The notes under the pieces were generated by a model that ran no database searches, was not told where the DNA came from, and saw only the letters and a program-made list of their open reading frames with translations. The position numbers and the translations under genes were made by a program. Of a stretch of DNA of 64,000 bases, positions 24,253 to 38,588 are shown piece after piece. Every line of letters starts with the position of its first letter. Within the stretch, counting starts at the first letter, position 1. Origin of the DNA: Centroberyx gerrardi (lineage: Eukaryota; Chordata; Actinopteri; Beryciformes; Berycidae); NCBI RefSeq assembly GCF_048128805.1, contig NC_136017.1, positions 15,357,807 to 15,421,806 of the forward strand. Reading direction: 5' to 3'.

Positions 24253-25994
24253 CAGAAAAATAAAACAAGCAAATAAAGAAACGAAGAAGCACATAAAAAA
24301 ACATCCAAGTAAAAGAAAGAAACAAACAAAGCCTATAATAAAATCCTACACTCTAACCTGGAGATGAAGCAGTCCACAGTATTGGGGCAGGGCCAGCGGC
24401 CACATTTATAGAGCGGCTTCAGGTGGAAGCCGTAGAGGAAGTACTGTCCCAGGATGAAGCCCACCTCAAACAGCGTCTTGAAGATGATGTTGAAGACGTA
24501 GGTCCTCAGCAGTGCCCCGCGGATTCGGATCTTCCCGTGCTCGTCGCGGATCGGTGGCTTCTCTTTCTTCCCTCCTCCCCCGTCGCCGACTCCGTTGTGA
24601 TAGAGCGGGTCGCGGTCCTCCTGGTGCCGGCTGGCCTTCCTGAGCTCCTCCTCCTTCTCCCTCCTCTTCTCCTCCATGCGGACGATGTGCAGCACATGGC
24701 CCAGGTAGATGAGGGTGGGCGTGGACACGAAGATGATCTGCAGCACCCAGAAGCGGATGTGGGAGATGGGGAAGGCCTCGTCGTAGCAGACGTTTTCGCA
24801 ACCGGGCTGCTGCGTGTTGCAGGTGAAGTCCGATTGCTCATCACCCCAAACCTCCTCGGCGGCCGTGCCCAGCACCAGGATGCGGAAGATGAAGAGGACC
24901 GTCAGCCAAACCTGGGGGAGGAAGGAGGGAGGGATTAAGGGAAGGATGGAATGTTGGGGTCTTATTCACAAGTGAGGGTGAAAGGGATTGTGAGACTGAC
25001 TGTCGGTTAGGTGCAGCGGCTATGGTAATGTGGGCATTGCATCAAATTGTGGTGGTAAAGATGGAGCAGAGCCTCAAGGCAAAGTTCTTGATTTACCGCT
25101 TGATCTTTGTTCCGACCATCACCTACGGTCACAAGCTCTGCGTAGTCAACGAAAGAATGAGATCGCAGACACAAGCAGCAGAAATGTGGTTTCTCTGCAG
25201 GGTGGCTGGCCTCACTCTTTGTGCTAGGGTGAGGAGTTCAGCGATTCGAGAGGACCTCGGTGTCGAGGAGGAGCCACTGCTCCTCCACATTAAGAGGAGC
25301 TACTTGAGGTGGTTCAGGCACCTGGTAAGGATGGTCCCCATGGGCGCCTCCCTTTGGAGGCATGGCCGACTGGGAGGAGACCCCGGGGCAGACCCAGGAC
25401 ATGCTGGAGGAACTACATCTCCCAGCCTGCCTAGGAGTACCTGCGGATCCCCCAGGAGGAGCTGGAAGAAGTTGCTAAACAAAAGGGCGTCTGTGCTGCT
25501 CTGCTTGCCCTTTTGCCACCGCAACCCTGACCAAGTGACATGATAAAGGATGGATAAATGGATGGAAAAAAAGGTAGCAGGAGGGATGAAAGAGGGATAA
25601 AAGAAGGATGTTGAGGGAGGATAGAAGGGAGAGAGGGGGGTTAGGAAAGAGTGAGAGAAGGATGGAAGAGAAAGAATGAGCAGGGATGAGGGAGAAAGAA
25701 CGATAGGGAAAGAGAGGGAGGAGAAGGAAGGAAGGAGGGATGGAAAGATAATGTGGTGGATACAGGTACAGCTCAGACCTTTTAAAGTCAAGACCTTTAA
25801 GCAATTGTCTAAGGGTTCCAAATACTACTGGAGGGGAATGTGGGTGAGGGAGTGTAGGAAGGGGGGCAAACTCCTTAAAGTGATACAATTTTATGTTCAT
25901 CAAAGACAATGAATCAGTCAATCACCTTGCCGATTACAGTGGAGTGTTCTTGAGCATTCTCCAGCAGCCGCCCCAGAAAGCTCCAGTCACCCAT
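23112..25994 (-). CDS. gja3: Gap junction alpha-3 protein (Cx46-like connexin)
   Basis: A connexin subunit of intercellular channels; GJA3 is a main lens-fibre connexin. Three coding exons (25994-25926, 24911-24358, 23988-23112) join to 1,500 nt, 499 residues. It begins [20 protein letters not shown]. The E1 loop has C54, C61 and C65 (C-x6-C-x3-C) and the E2 loop [13 protein letters not shown]. Four membrane segments are visible, then a long Ser/Pro-rich tail ending [11 protein letters not shown], the conserved Cx46/Cx50-type C-terminus. [19 protein letters not shown] and [19 protein letters not shown] favour GJA3 over GJA8. Introns fall after Lys23 (phase 0) and inside the Arg codon of FISRPTEK (phase 2), which is unusual for a connexin. 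An AG at about 26014, 20 nt before the ATG, suggests an upstream non-coding exon. The frame is intact. Confidence 0.92.
24219..24254. repeat. (GAAA)n microsatellite in gja3 intron 2
   Basis: About eight GAAA units inside the 369-bp second coding intron of gja3. The apparent Phe-Leu-Ser-rich frames here are artefacts. Confidence 0.9.
25040..25575 (+). mobile_element. 3' end of a non-LTR retrotransposon (LINE) in gja3 intron 1
   Basis: On the plus strand, frames decode a piece typical of the C-terminal end of fish LINE reverse transcriptases: [20 protein letters not shown], then [18 protein letters not shown], then [16 protein letters not shown]. The tail of the insertion is GGATGGATAAATGGATGG, as in these families. 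It is 5'-truncated, antisense to gja3 and cannot be autonomous. The clade (Rex/RTE/L2) was not resolved. Confidence 0.75.
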
Positions 25995-27424
25995 GCTTCA
26001 CACGATTTCTAGCCTGGAGAGAGAGGAGAGAACCTGGGGTGAACAACACATGAAAGCCCCTGGAGGAAGAGGAGGACAAGAGGCGGAGAGAGAAGAGGGG
26101 AGGGGTAGTGGGAAGAGGTGAGCAGATTGTGAAATATGGAAAAGAGGGGGAAGCCGAGGAGTAAGAGTTAGGGTTAGAACGATATAGGTTTTTGCAGGCT
26201 GATACAGATAAACAACCCGTGTTCACCTATTATACAAGGAATATGTAATCAAACAAACTGCATATTTGAGGTGTACGACATGGACAGCCAGGGGCCAATA
26301 TCAGCCCAAGATATTGGTACAACAATATATCGGTCTAACCCTAGTAAGAGCATCAGTCAGATTTTAGCAAACAGTGAAAAAGATACAGAGAGAGCCGGGG
26401 TGGAAGGAGTACCAAATTAACCTCAATAATAGCTACGCAATAGCTAATTTAAAATGTTCTCAGAGTAAAAGTTTCTTGACCTAAACAGGTCAAGACCATG
26501 GGTTTAGATCTGATTACATTCACTGACTTTCCCTTACTTTGTTTCCTTCACTCATCACTCGTAATTTGGCTAGTTTCTGATGCAATGCTTATGGAGAGAC
26601 TACAAAATATGTACCGTAACAATGTAGTATGGCTTGTATAATACTTCAGTCAAAACATACTTAAATAAAACTAGTGATTTGAAAAATACAAAAAAAAATT
26701 ACAGTCACAAGAGTAATTGCAATTTGTTACTTCCACCCTTGCTAGGATGAGAGAGGAGGTAGAGAAGAAGAGATGATAAGAAGAGAGAGAAGAAACAGCA
26801 TTGACAGGCAGGGTGAGGAAAGAATGAAGGTCAGGGAGATAGGAAAGGACAGCTACATCGTCAAAATATGCAAGAAAACACAGAAGTAAAGCAAGAAATA
26901 GCATAAGCACATCTTATCTCATTAAAGCCTGTCTTACAACTTATGGCCCAGTCCAAAGCAGTCAATATAAAAGAGTTGTACCAATGACATCAGTGAGGTC
27001 CTAATAGTTTCCAATAGTTTCTTGATATTACTGCCAAGTGGTAAATACAATTCCATTCCAAACAATTAACATTCATCGAGCACCATGTCAACTACTCAAC
27101 TCAACTATTCAACCCTTTCTGCCATCCCAACAAATGAATTTCAGAAAACTAATGAATTGGAAAACAGAATTTCTATGAAAATGGAGAAAAACTATCTTCT
27201 AAATCACTGAACTTGCCACCCAGTCCTCCAGACATAGAGACCATTTAATGCAGCCTAGCACTTAACACTGTGCTTAACCAGCAACCTGGCTAGTAGCTAT
27301 GAACAATACCGTGAGGGGGCATAAAATGTGCAGCCCAACATGGATAGTTTCATGGACATAGGTAACAACTAACAACTATAGGCTAATAGTTTTAATCTAC
27401 ATTTTCCTTAACATATTTATCCTA

Positions 27425-28115
27425 TGGACTATAGAGGGCTTTTAGGTGATGTGACACAACCTCTGGCAGCCATATTGGAGGTCCTCATCTCTTGGGCAAC
27501 AGCTAATTGCGTTTCTAAACTTACAACTTGTCTGTCTCAATAGAATAATTCAGTAGACATGGTTACTTTGTTGTTGTTTTTGACTGGGAACTGATACGTG
27601 AATTTTGTGTTTAGATAATGTCAGCTTAGCTAACTAACTATCTGGTCAGCTAACCATCACTGTCTTCTTGTAAACACATCTGATTAGCACACTAGCTAGC
27701 ATATCTAGTAGAAGCTAGCGTTAGTAGTGGCTAGTAGTCACATTTTAAGATTAAGATTGACTGCTTTGCTAAATTAGCCTGCTGGCTACTTAGCTAGCTG
27801 ACAAAACCAAATATCAACAGTTTGTTCAGGTTAACTGAGCTGACTCTTCCCAAGCTACAAGCTACTACAGACTAGAGCTAAAGACAAGACAGTTTACTGT
27901 GTCACAGTAACCTACATTTGGAAACAACCCTATTAACTTTTACTTGTAACATTAGGCCTACTGAATTAACCGATGATACACCCACACCACAACAATCTAT
28001 CTTTTTTCAGGTATCTTTTTTCTAGCCAGGTTGTTAAATAGGCTATTTAGACATTATTTGCATCACCAATTCGCCAATGGACCAATGATGGCGCCAGACA
28101 GGATTACTAGGAGAT
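27425..28115. repeat. Diverged repeat, copy 2 (partner at 22.0 kb)
   Basis: Same order of blocks as at 22.02-22.69 kb: GCCATATTGGAGGTCCTCAT, CTGGTCAGCTAACC, TGACTCTTCCCAAGC and GGCGCCAGACAGG...CTAGGAGATT. The two copies are in the same orientation. Confidence 0.6.
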
Positions 28116-30483
28116 TTGTGATGCAATTGCACAACTTTTGTATACACAGTTTTCCACATTCCTGCGCAGGGGAATTCTATAGTACATCAGATTGCGGTAC
28201 CAGTTCCCAGTTTAACAGTATCATCACAATGTTTGACTGGAATAGAGAAACAGTTTGAAATTGAAGGTCTCGGTTAGTGCTTTTTGGATTGCAGTGAGAT
28301 CCTCTAGTCAGCCATTATTTTCTTGAGCCATTTTAGAGATACAGAACGACGGATTACAACAGAATGTCTGGTCCTGCAGCAATAAAAGCACTATAGAAAG
28401 AAGAAAACCCACTTTATCCCCAGAAGTGCTACAACCTATAGCCATCTAAGCCAATGACAACTCTCAAAGCAACCATTATGAAGCTACAGTCTTAAAAACA
28501 AGAGGGCAGTAAACATCTTAAGACCATGGACAGAATTTAAGGAAATCATCCTGGAAAGTCAAAGTCAGCAAACGATGCCAGGATAAGGAAAGAGACGCAG
28601 ACTTACTAAAATTTTGTTGTATTGTCAGTGATAAATCCATCGACCAGAGACCAGAAGAAAGACAATGTCTGGAAAGGAGAGAAGAAAAACCTCGTCAACT
28701 ATTATAGGTCATTGACAAACACAAATCACACAAATATTCTCATTTACATTTAAATTTGGCAGTCACACATCAGATAATACCCCACAGACTTTGAGAGCCA
28801 GACATGAGACATGAATAATTTTCCAAGATTTGAAAAATAGGCTAAAGTTTAATTGCAGTCTAAAATAAGAGGCAGAGAATTTAACAATAATGGGTCATGG
28901 ATTAAATCCAGTCTCCATGGAACCAGACCCACATTTCTCTACAAGTGCTAACCTTTTACGATGTTGAGCATAATTGGTAACTGGGTCAAAAATCAGTGTG
29001 AGTAACATTAGAGAGTGTACAGATAAAATAATGCTTTTCTAAAAGCACTAAAAGTAGCTTTACAGTAGCCTTACTACAGCAATAAACACCGCTGTGGTTC
29101 CCAAAGTGATCTTTACACTAAGTTCATCTTTACTTCTTTTGCTTACAGCAGAACAAGCATGAACTCAGTCTGAAAATGCTTTTTGGAAACCCAGCCCAGC
29201 GATATCATCCCATTAGTTAATTTACTTATTGAAACAATCGTAATCTTTAGAATTTCTGAGTTAAATCCAAAGGGAGTTTAAGAAATCATCACACTGTTTA
29301 TAGTTTTTGGAACAAAATTGCATCCATTCATGTATCTCGCTCTGTCTGTCTCTGCAAGTGTGTGCGTGTGTTTGAAAGAGGGAGAAAAAAATGGGGGCGT
29401 GCATGTCTGTATTTGACTTATTTGTGTGTGTGTGTGTCTGTGTGTGTGTGTTGGAGGGCTGGCTAGTGGCTGGACAATGGCTGGCCATCTGTGGGCAGTG
29501 AATGAGTGGATAACAGGTCGTCCCTGTTGAATGCCGGACTCATCACATCCCAGAAATGCTTAGGAGGGCAAATGTTTGCCTGGGATCGACTGATATGCAC
29601 GCACACACAGGCACGCACACACACACACACACACAGACATGTGCACACACCCAGACATGTGCACACACCCAGTTACAGTAGCACTCATTACTCCTGCATA
29701 GCTGAACCACCGACCTCTCACAAGTGAAGTTTTCTACAACTTTTTAAAACATAATGTACTTCCAATATGAAACTTAAACTTACAACACCCATCTGATTTC
29801 CCCTTATGAAAATGTATGGTAGCAATACTAAAAAAGAAGTAGCAACCCTATAATACATTTAAAAGCATACTATACAAAGATCACAGAAAAACAATAACTC
29901 CCTATATTATATCATAATATTATAGGAATATTGATACCATAGGAGATTAAAAGAGATAAAAAAAAATAGCATAAAGTACGATAAGATCACTATAAACGCA
30001 TTATTGAGCACAACAGACACACTGTAAGTTCCTAGGGGAATATTGTAAGAATATTATAGTGAATTTCTGTAAGGGTTGCCCCTTTGAATATTGTAGAAAT
30101 TGTGGAATCCATTGCTGTGAATGATGCCATAGCACCTCTGCTAAAGCAAAGTCTATGCTCATCTATTGGCTTTCCCTGAATCCAACAGTTTACAAAGACC
30201 AATGGAACATCCAAATGATCAATTAACAAATGAAGAGACCAATTAACCATCTACTGATAGGGTGATCTCCCTGCGGCATGTGTACACGTACGTGATGTGT
30301 TGACGTGATGAAATACCGTCTGTCACGGCGGACAATAGAGAAGCCGCCAGATGGACATTGTCCCGGCTGGCGTGTGCTTTTGATGGATCAGAGGTCTTTG
30401 TGCTAAAACAGCCGGGACGGTTAACTCTTGGCCTCCCGTTTACACCCCAAAAACCCTTTTAAGATATGCAGACAGTGGCAACG

Positions 30484-30722
30484 TTTACATGCACAGAGAA
30501 TTCTGTAGTAACCTAATTTTGGGTTGACGCGTGGACAGTTTTAACTGTGGGCAGGAGACCAGAGGTAGACAGGGATATTTTGTTATTTGGTTTATTCGTG
30601 GCAACAGGGATACTCTGGGTAATCTCAGGGTATCAAAGGTTCATGTAAACAGCTTATCCCGAATAAGACCTGAATCAGAGTATGGCCAATAGCTGGGTTA
30701 CTCCGTGCATGTGAACATAGCC
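30484..30722. repeat. MITE with GTTTACATGCAC terminal inverted repeat
   Basis: The left end GTTTACATGCACAGAG is mirrored by the right end CTCCGTGCATGTGAAC. The unit of about 240 bp has no coding frame and resembles a common class of fish non-autonomous DNA elements. Confidence 0.6.
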
Positions 30723-30771
30723 AGTGTTGCTCCTTCGATAAATTGCCCAAGGGTCGATGGGAGCACAGGTA

Positions 30772-31132
30772 AACCAAGTGCGTAAAGGTGTGTAAAGGTG
30801 CGTAAAGGCGTGTAAAGATGAGTTAAGGTGTAAAGGTATAACGGTGCGTAAAGGTGCATTAAGGTGTAAAGCTATAAAGATGTGAAGGTGCGTAAAGGTG
30901 TGTAAAGGTGCGTAAAGGTGTGTAAAGATGTGTTAAGATGTAAAGGTATAATGGTGCGTAAAGGTCCGTTAAGGCACGTAAAGGTGCATTAAGGTGTGTA
31001 AAGGGGTAAAGGTGCGTAAAGGTGCATGAAGGTGAGTTAAGCTGCATAAAGGTGCGTAAAAGTGCGTGAAGGTGCGTAAAGGGGTGTAAAGGTGCGTAAA
31101 AGGGTGTAAAGGTGCATAAAGGTGTGTTAAGG
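30772..31132. repeat. Decamer minisatellite (AAAGGTGCGT)n
   Basis: About 35 imperfect copies of a 10-bp unit, AAAGGTGCGT / AAAGGTGTGT, with variants. The reverse-strand frames of Thr-Phe-Thr-His-Leu-type repeats come from this array and are not genes. Confidence 0.9.
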
Positions 31133-31212
31133 TCCACCCTGGTGGATAGACTTGAGGTTGTCTGAGACTTGGCCCCCATGAAAGCAATATCCATTGGTGT
31201 CTCCATATTTTG

Positions 31213-31530
31213 ATACTGCACTCATGCCATATGGGAATCATCGTTGCAATGACTTAATGGTTAAAATCAACAACTTTGGCTAGTTCACGCATTAAAACTC
31301 ATTGTCTCAAGTCACCAACATGCCATGATTTAAGTTTTCTGTAGACTTTGGTTGCTCCTGATCAGCTATTTCACACTTAACAAACTTGGTGATGATATAT
31401 TTGAGTCAATATTGAGTCCATTTTGAGTCCAGCAAACCAAATTTCATTTCAATTTCAACCGCAAACACAAATTCAGCAAGTAGTTGTGTTCTGCCATGGC
31501 ATTTTAAGAGTTACGATCACAAAATGACTT
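31213..31530. repeat. MITE-like repeat, copy 3 (CATATGGGAA family, inverted)
   Basis: ACTGCACTCATGCCATATGG at the left and the interior TTCTGTAGACTTTGGTTGCT are the reverse complement of the interior of the other copies. It ends near TGCCATGGCATTTTAAGAGT, so the right end looks truncated. Confidence 0.5.
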
Positions 31531-32141
31531 AAGTGATGAACCCTCTGCCCTCACCCATCAAAAGGAAAAGAGATTGGAATAGCAAGGAGAAATCTTCATA
31601 TACATTATTAGGAATTGCCTGAGAAAGAAATATTATTACCCATTCTGCAAGACTGGTATTAGTACTGTGAAAGGGTATTTTCAAGTATGCTCATATGATC
31701 CATGTAATGCATATCACTTTTATATACTAATTCAAATTCAAATTTGAAAACAGGAAATTTAGTGCAAAGTGCAGTTTATTGCCCTTTTGGATAAATTCAA
31801 ATTTGAGATTTTAGACACTTTTTTCAATTTTGCTTGGGTGGAGGAATGTTTGATTAAATGAAAATTGGAAAATTGAAAAATTGGTCTCTGGCACTAAACT
31901 GGAGTATTTTTCAACAGCCATGGGTTCATTGGAGACCAAAGCTATGTAGATTGACCTTGCTTCTTATCATTGATGGGGCCCATTGTCCCGCCTAAAGTTT
32001 TTATACAAAATATCCCAGTTTAGTGTTCGAGATGAAAATCTTAATTTTCATGTTCTCAGATGAAATGACAGAAATTAGAAAATTAAAAGAGTCTTAAATT
32101 TAAATTTTGTATTATGTAATTTTCCATTTTCGAGTTTGTAT

Positions 32142-32585
32142 CAGAATGGCTGCATTCGTGACATATGGGAAAGATGGTAATTACAAGCTTCCTACTTGAA
32201 AATACTGTTCACCTCATCTTACAGTGTACTCAAGTGTAGGGAATTATATATTAATTTAAAATAAAGCAAACAAAATGAATGATTCCCATTATGTAAGTCA
32301 TAAATCAGCTGTGTGGTCACAGCAGTTAAAATGCCATTGCAGGACACAACAATTTGCTGGATTTTTGGTTTGTGGTTGACTTGCAAGGGTTGGTGTGCTG
32401 TAAAATATGAAATCAAATGTATCACTTTCTGTGAAAAAACTGATTAGGAGCAACCAAAGTCTACAGAAGTATCTTAAAAAAAAGTCTTTAAATGAGTTTG
32501 AACAACTTGATTGGTAAATGCAACAACTTGGGAGTCTTCACACGTTCAAACAGTTATTCCCATATGACCTGACTGCAGCATTAAG
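32142..32585. repeat. MITE-like repeat, copy 4 (CATATGGGAA family)
   Basis: This is the best-preserved termini pair of the family: GCTGCATTCGTGACATATGG on the left and CCATATGACCTGACTGCAGC on the right are an inverted repeat. The interior shares GGACACAACAATTTGCTGGA and GCAACCAAAGTCTACAGAAG with the other copies. Confidence 0.6.
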
Positions 32586-33129
32586 CCCATAAGCACTACC
32601 AGGACCCTCGTAGCTACCTTCTTTCCCAAAGGGAAGTGAACGCAGCACGAGAGGTGCGAGGTAATCCAGCAGGTGGAAAGATGATAATCCCTCCTCTTCC
32701 CTCCCACTTCGCCCAGTACAATCATAACAGCCTCCACCTGCTTACCGCGCTCCTCTGAAACACTTCTCCCCTCCCGCAAGCCTCTCTTCTTTTCTTCTTC
32801 TTTCTTCTCCTCCCGCGGGGGGTTCGTGGCCGGGCGTGAGCGAGCGCGAGGTAAAAGGAGCGGGTGAGATTAGAGAGAGAGAGAGGGAGGGAGAGAGGGA
32901 GTGGGAGAGAGACACCGAGAGAGAGTTGCAGAGAGTTACAGAGAGAGAGTAGCAAAAAAAACGAAGCGAGGCAAGTCTAGTCTAAAAAAAGGGCGCGTGT
33001 GGAAACCTGTCCCGCGAAGGCGAAGCGCAGCGGCTGCGTCCCGCGTGGCCAAGGCCATCCGCCACTGTCACGCATTGGTGTCCCCCGTCCATGGGGCGCA
33101 CGCGGGGGAGGGGGGGGGGGAGGGAGGGG

Positions 33130-33130
<1 letters not shown>

Positions 33131-33188
<58 letters not shown>
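33131..33188. repeat. (GT)n microsatellite
   Basis: Nearly 30 perfect GT units next to a GGGGGAGG-rich block (33100-33130). Frames reading poly-Cys-Val or poly-His-Thr here are artefacts. Confidence 0.95.
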
Positions 33189-33191
<3 letters not shown>

Positions 33192-33625
33192 GGTGGATGG
33201 GGGCCTGCACGCGCTCAGAGGCGAGTCCCCCACACCATCACGCCATTGTCAAGCCAGTCAGACTAATAAAAAAGGACATCCGGTCAAAACTTTTAATTAA
33301 AACCAAAAGGAAGAAACTTTATATATATATATAGTAGGCCTCATCTAAAAATAGGATTTTCAAACTGCTTCACATAAAATCAGAAGATATAGCGCAAGTT
33401 CTGGAATAAGAATAAACAAGAAAACAAGGGATCAAAGACAAAAATATTAAAAAGAACTGACCCATTCAGATAAATCATTGCAACCAAACGTATTGCAACA
33501 TTTTGTTGCTGAAGAATACAAAGTGCCAAAGTGAAAACAAACAACAGGCTATCATTAATAAGTGAAAGTTTTGAGAGCATAGAATGACCATAATACTAAT
33601 GTGGTGGTTGATAGGGTTACTTACA

Positions 33626-33665
<40 letters not shown>

Positions 33666-33796
33666 CCCAGAAGGTTTGCTGTCCTGTGCACCCCAGTACT
33701 TACTTTTTTGGCAAAACTGACCGTTTTATTTTGAAGGCCAAACCGCCTAATTTCCGATATTTTAGTGTGTAACTCTGTGAACTTGAGCCCCCCCCA

Positions 33797-33836
33797 CCAC
33801 ACACACACACACACACACTCTCTCTCTCTCTCTCTT

Positions 33837-33883
<47 letters not shown>

Positions 33884-33906
33884 CACACTCACACACACAC
33901 ACACAC
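33797..33906. repeat. Compound CA/CT microsatellite
   Basis: (CA)n, then (CT)n, then (CA)n with ACTC interruptions. Confidence 0.95.
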
Positions 33907-33979
33907 CAGCACAACGACACGCCCTTGTGACCTTGCACACTGTAAAAATGCCCATCTCAACAAGCCTTTTAGGCTCATA

Positions 33980-34242
33980 TTCACTTTAAAATTATTTTTT
34001 TCCTTTAAACAAGTGAAACATTCTGCCAATGGGGGATGAGACAATTCCACTTGTTTCCAATGTAGCTTTGCCTGTTTCAGGAATTTTACTGAAACATCCA
34101 TTTGTATCAAGAAAATGAAAATTCTTGAAAAAAGCTGCATACAAGTTAATTTATCTCATCCCACTGGCAGATTTTTTTTTCCAACTTATTTTAATACAAA
34201 CTGAGATTTTAAGACTGTACTCGACTAAATGACTTGTTCAGA
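33980..34242. repeat. Palindromic MITE-like element, copy 2
   Basis: It shares CACTTGTTTCCAATG, GGCAGATTTTTTTTTCC and the mirrored layout with the element at 2.75-3.15 kb. It is followed by a (GAAA)n tract at 34.24-34.28 kb. Confidence 0.5.
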
Positions 34243-35255
34243 AAGAAAGGAAAAAAGAAAGAAAGAAAGAAAGAAAGAAGTTGTTAAATACATACAAGGA
34301 TATCATATAAACAGTTGAAATTTTGTGTGTGTGTGTGTGTGTGTGTGTGGCTGCAAGTCAGTCCGTACACAAAGTTTGTCCTTTTCTCATGCAGTTCTCT
34401 CACTGCCTGATAGATGGCGTAATGACTCTTTATAACACCCGGGTCTGCATCCACAAAGCTGCATTCATTTCCTAGCAGTGTGGCACACTCATATAAACCC
34501 AGCTCCTCTGCTGTGGCTGTCTTTGAATTACAATCACATCATTTGATTACAATCATCTGTTATTTGTCTATCAAGATGTCAATGTAACAATTTAAAGTGG
34601 ACTGGACTCCAATGGATAAAAGGTTTTGGATAATTGCTGCCTTCAAGAGCTCTTTGGAAACTCCTACTTCTGAAAACCTAACGTGATTTTGGATGGAAAT
34701 AATAACCAAATTTACCTTGTAACAAAACTTTTTGGTATCTGTTTTGTGCTGCAGCTGCAGAATCTCATGTCCTATTTCAGGTCCAGTCATGAAAATGTGT
34801 GCATCTCCTGATGTGAAACAAGTTGGTCAGGTGGTATGGAAGAAATTATTAACTTTTGGTGAAAATCCGACATGTGGAACTGGTATATATTGACAATTGC
34901 ATAGCGCTGGCACAGGTATGCTCTCTACTGAGTGCCATCTAGTTTGTCATAGTTTTGTTCTTGTCTTACATAGTTTTGACTCATGGTCTTGGTCTGGACT
35001 CTGATTCTAATCTGACCAGACTGAGGTGATTTGAAGTTATATGTACTGATCCATGTCTTTAAAAAAAAAAAACATTCTGTTGGTTATGATGACAAGGGTA
35101 CATCCTTTAGTAGGTATAAACTGCTATATGGTACAGCTTTTTGGTATATATGAAATGAAAAATGAATTATTTGGGAATGAGATCCATTTGATTTGAAGAT
35201 GTCATTGTGAAACATTCAAGTCCTAACAGCTGAATGATGAAGAGAGAGCACCTAC

Positions 35256-36946
<1,691 letters not shown>

Positions 36947-38588
36947 CTGAGAGGATGGATATGGACACAACATCAAGTCACATCTTGTCCCATAGAGCAT
37001 GACACAGTCAACAGTACACCTAGCAACACATCCATATAAGATATGTAGGGAGGATTCTTCAGGCTTTGACACAGTGTCAGTTTTTATCAACACTCTACTC
37101 TCATTGATTTCTAATGCAAAATTACATTTTCCTGCTTGTTTCCTGCTTTTGTTGTTTTCCTGAACACATCCCTGCACAGCAATGGCTTAGAGAAATACTT
37201 TCTATATTAAAGTTACATCCAACAGTTTCAGAAGGTTGTGCCTTTGGGGAGCAAGTTATGATTTATTTGTGCAAGGACAGCAATAAATCAGTAAATAAAT
37301 AAACTTACCAGACAAGTCACTTGATGGCAGTGACATTCTCCAACCAAATCCAAAGCTAAAATTGACAAATTACTCACAAAGCTCAGGTTTTTCACAAAAC
37401 CTCAAGCTTCAAATTGCTTAAGTACCTGCAAAGTTGTGTTTGTCCACAGGGTGGTGCTACTGGACAGTGGGACAGATGTGCTCTTCTCATTTCAAACTAC
37501 TGTCAGTTTGAGCGGATGGTGAGAAAATAAAACTGTAATGTACTGTGCCTAATTTATTGGAAAGTATATCAATTCATCATACAACCTCATGAATGGACTT
37601 AACATCCACAAACTGTACAAAACTTGTTTATTAAATTGAAATTTCAGGATTTTACATAAAGCATAAATAAGTCTGTCACACAGGTGGTAAATGGGACAAC
37701 ATTACAAAATTATTATCATCATTGTCATTATTGTGCATAGCAGAAAAGTGAACACACACACACACACAGTATCACATTGCATTATCATCACGTCACAAAA
37801 ATAAAGGCAACTTTCGCTCTTCATACTCACTGAACATAACGGGAAAGTCTTATGCAAACAGTCAATGCAGAGATAGTTTACTATCTCTATACTTTACTAT
37901 ACTTCTTGAATACTCCTTGAATTGCAAAAACAAAATGTACAAGATAGAATTTGAATAGACCACTATGAACACTGTGAACACAGTATGTTTCAGTAGTTCA
38001 TTTATCACAGGGTTTTGCCATCACAGGTTTTTTACCTTAATTGCAACCATACTTTTATCTTCTTTGGAGACAACTACTCTCTCCTTTTAATTCTTTCTCT
38101 CCTTGGCATTCTGTAATGTAATGTAGTAATGAAATGTAATGTCTCTGTTTAACTTGGCTGATATTATTCCACTGACTGGTATGCTCCCATCTCCTCTTTC
38201 CCATTCACACTAGCCAAAAACAATATGAGATTGGTTCACAAAGGTATCATCAGGTATATACATAGATATATTATTGATAGCTAGCTAAAGATAAATTATA
38301 GGCCTATAGCTACTAGCTAGTTTGCACATATTTTCCACAGTAACATTAGCTTCAACTCAAGCTAGATGCCTCATTTAAACTTCAAAGCTAGCTATCAATA
38401 GCTTACCAAAACCATGAATAAAATACTAGATTGATTATATGCTAGCTAGAGAAAATAACACAGAGCTAGCTGGCAAATACTTTATTATTTGTTTTCTTAA
38501 TTACAGTGTTGAGGCCAAGACAGCAAAGCAGTTTCACTGTACTGTATATAGATGCTGCCTGGATGTTGCAGGATGTAATTTATCCCGG

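Larger units (their letters stand above)
26020..35250. other. Intergenic region without recognised genes
   Basis: No exon was recognised on either strand. Contents are AT-rich sequence with a repeat copy at 27.43-28.12 kb, GT/CA tracts at about 29.42-29.67 kb, a MITE at 30.48 kb, a minisatellite at 30.77 kb, MITE copies at 31.2 and 32.1 kb, a purine/pyrimidine-rich and GT block at 32.7-33.2 kb, CA/CT tracts at 33.8-33.9 kb and a palindromic MITE at 34.0 kb. Missing 3' exons of the HIPK-like gene were looked for and not found. Confidence 0.5.

Noticed and set aside
24423..24938. Plus-strand 171-codon frame over gja3 exon 2
   Set aside because: Mirror of the connexin coding strand.
25022..25543. 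173-codon plus-strand frame as a host gene
   Set aside because: Residues are those of a LINE reverse-transcriptase C-terminus; it is a truncated retroposon in a gja3 intron.
30859..31241. Thr-His-Leu-Tyr-Ala-Pro-rich minus-strand frames
   Set aside because: Products of the decamer minisatellite.
33131..33334. Poly-Cys-Val frames around the GT tract
   Set aside because: Dinucleotide repeat translation.
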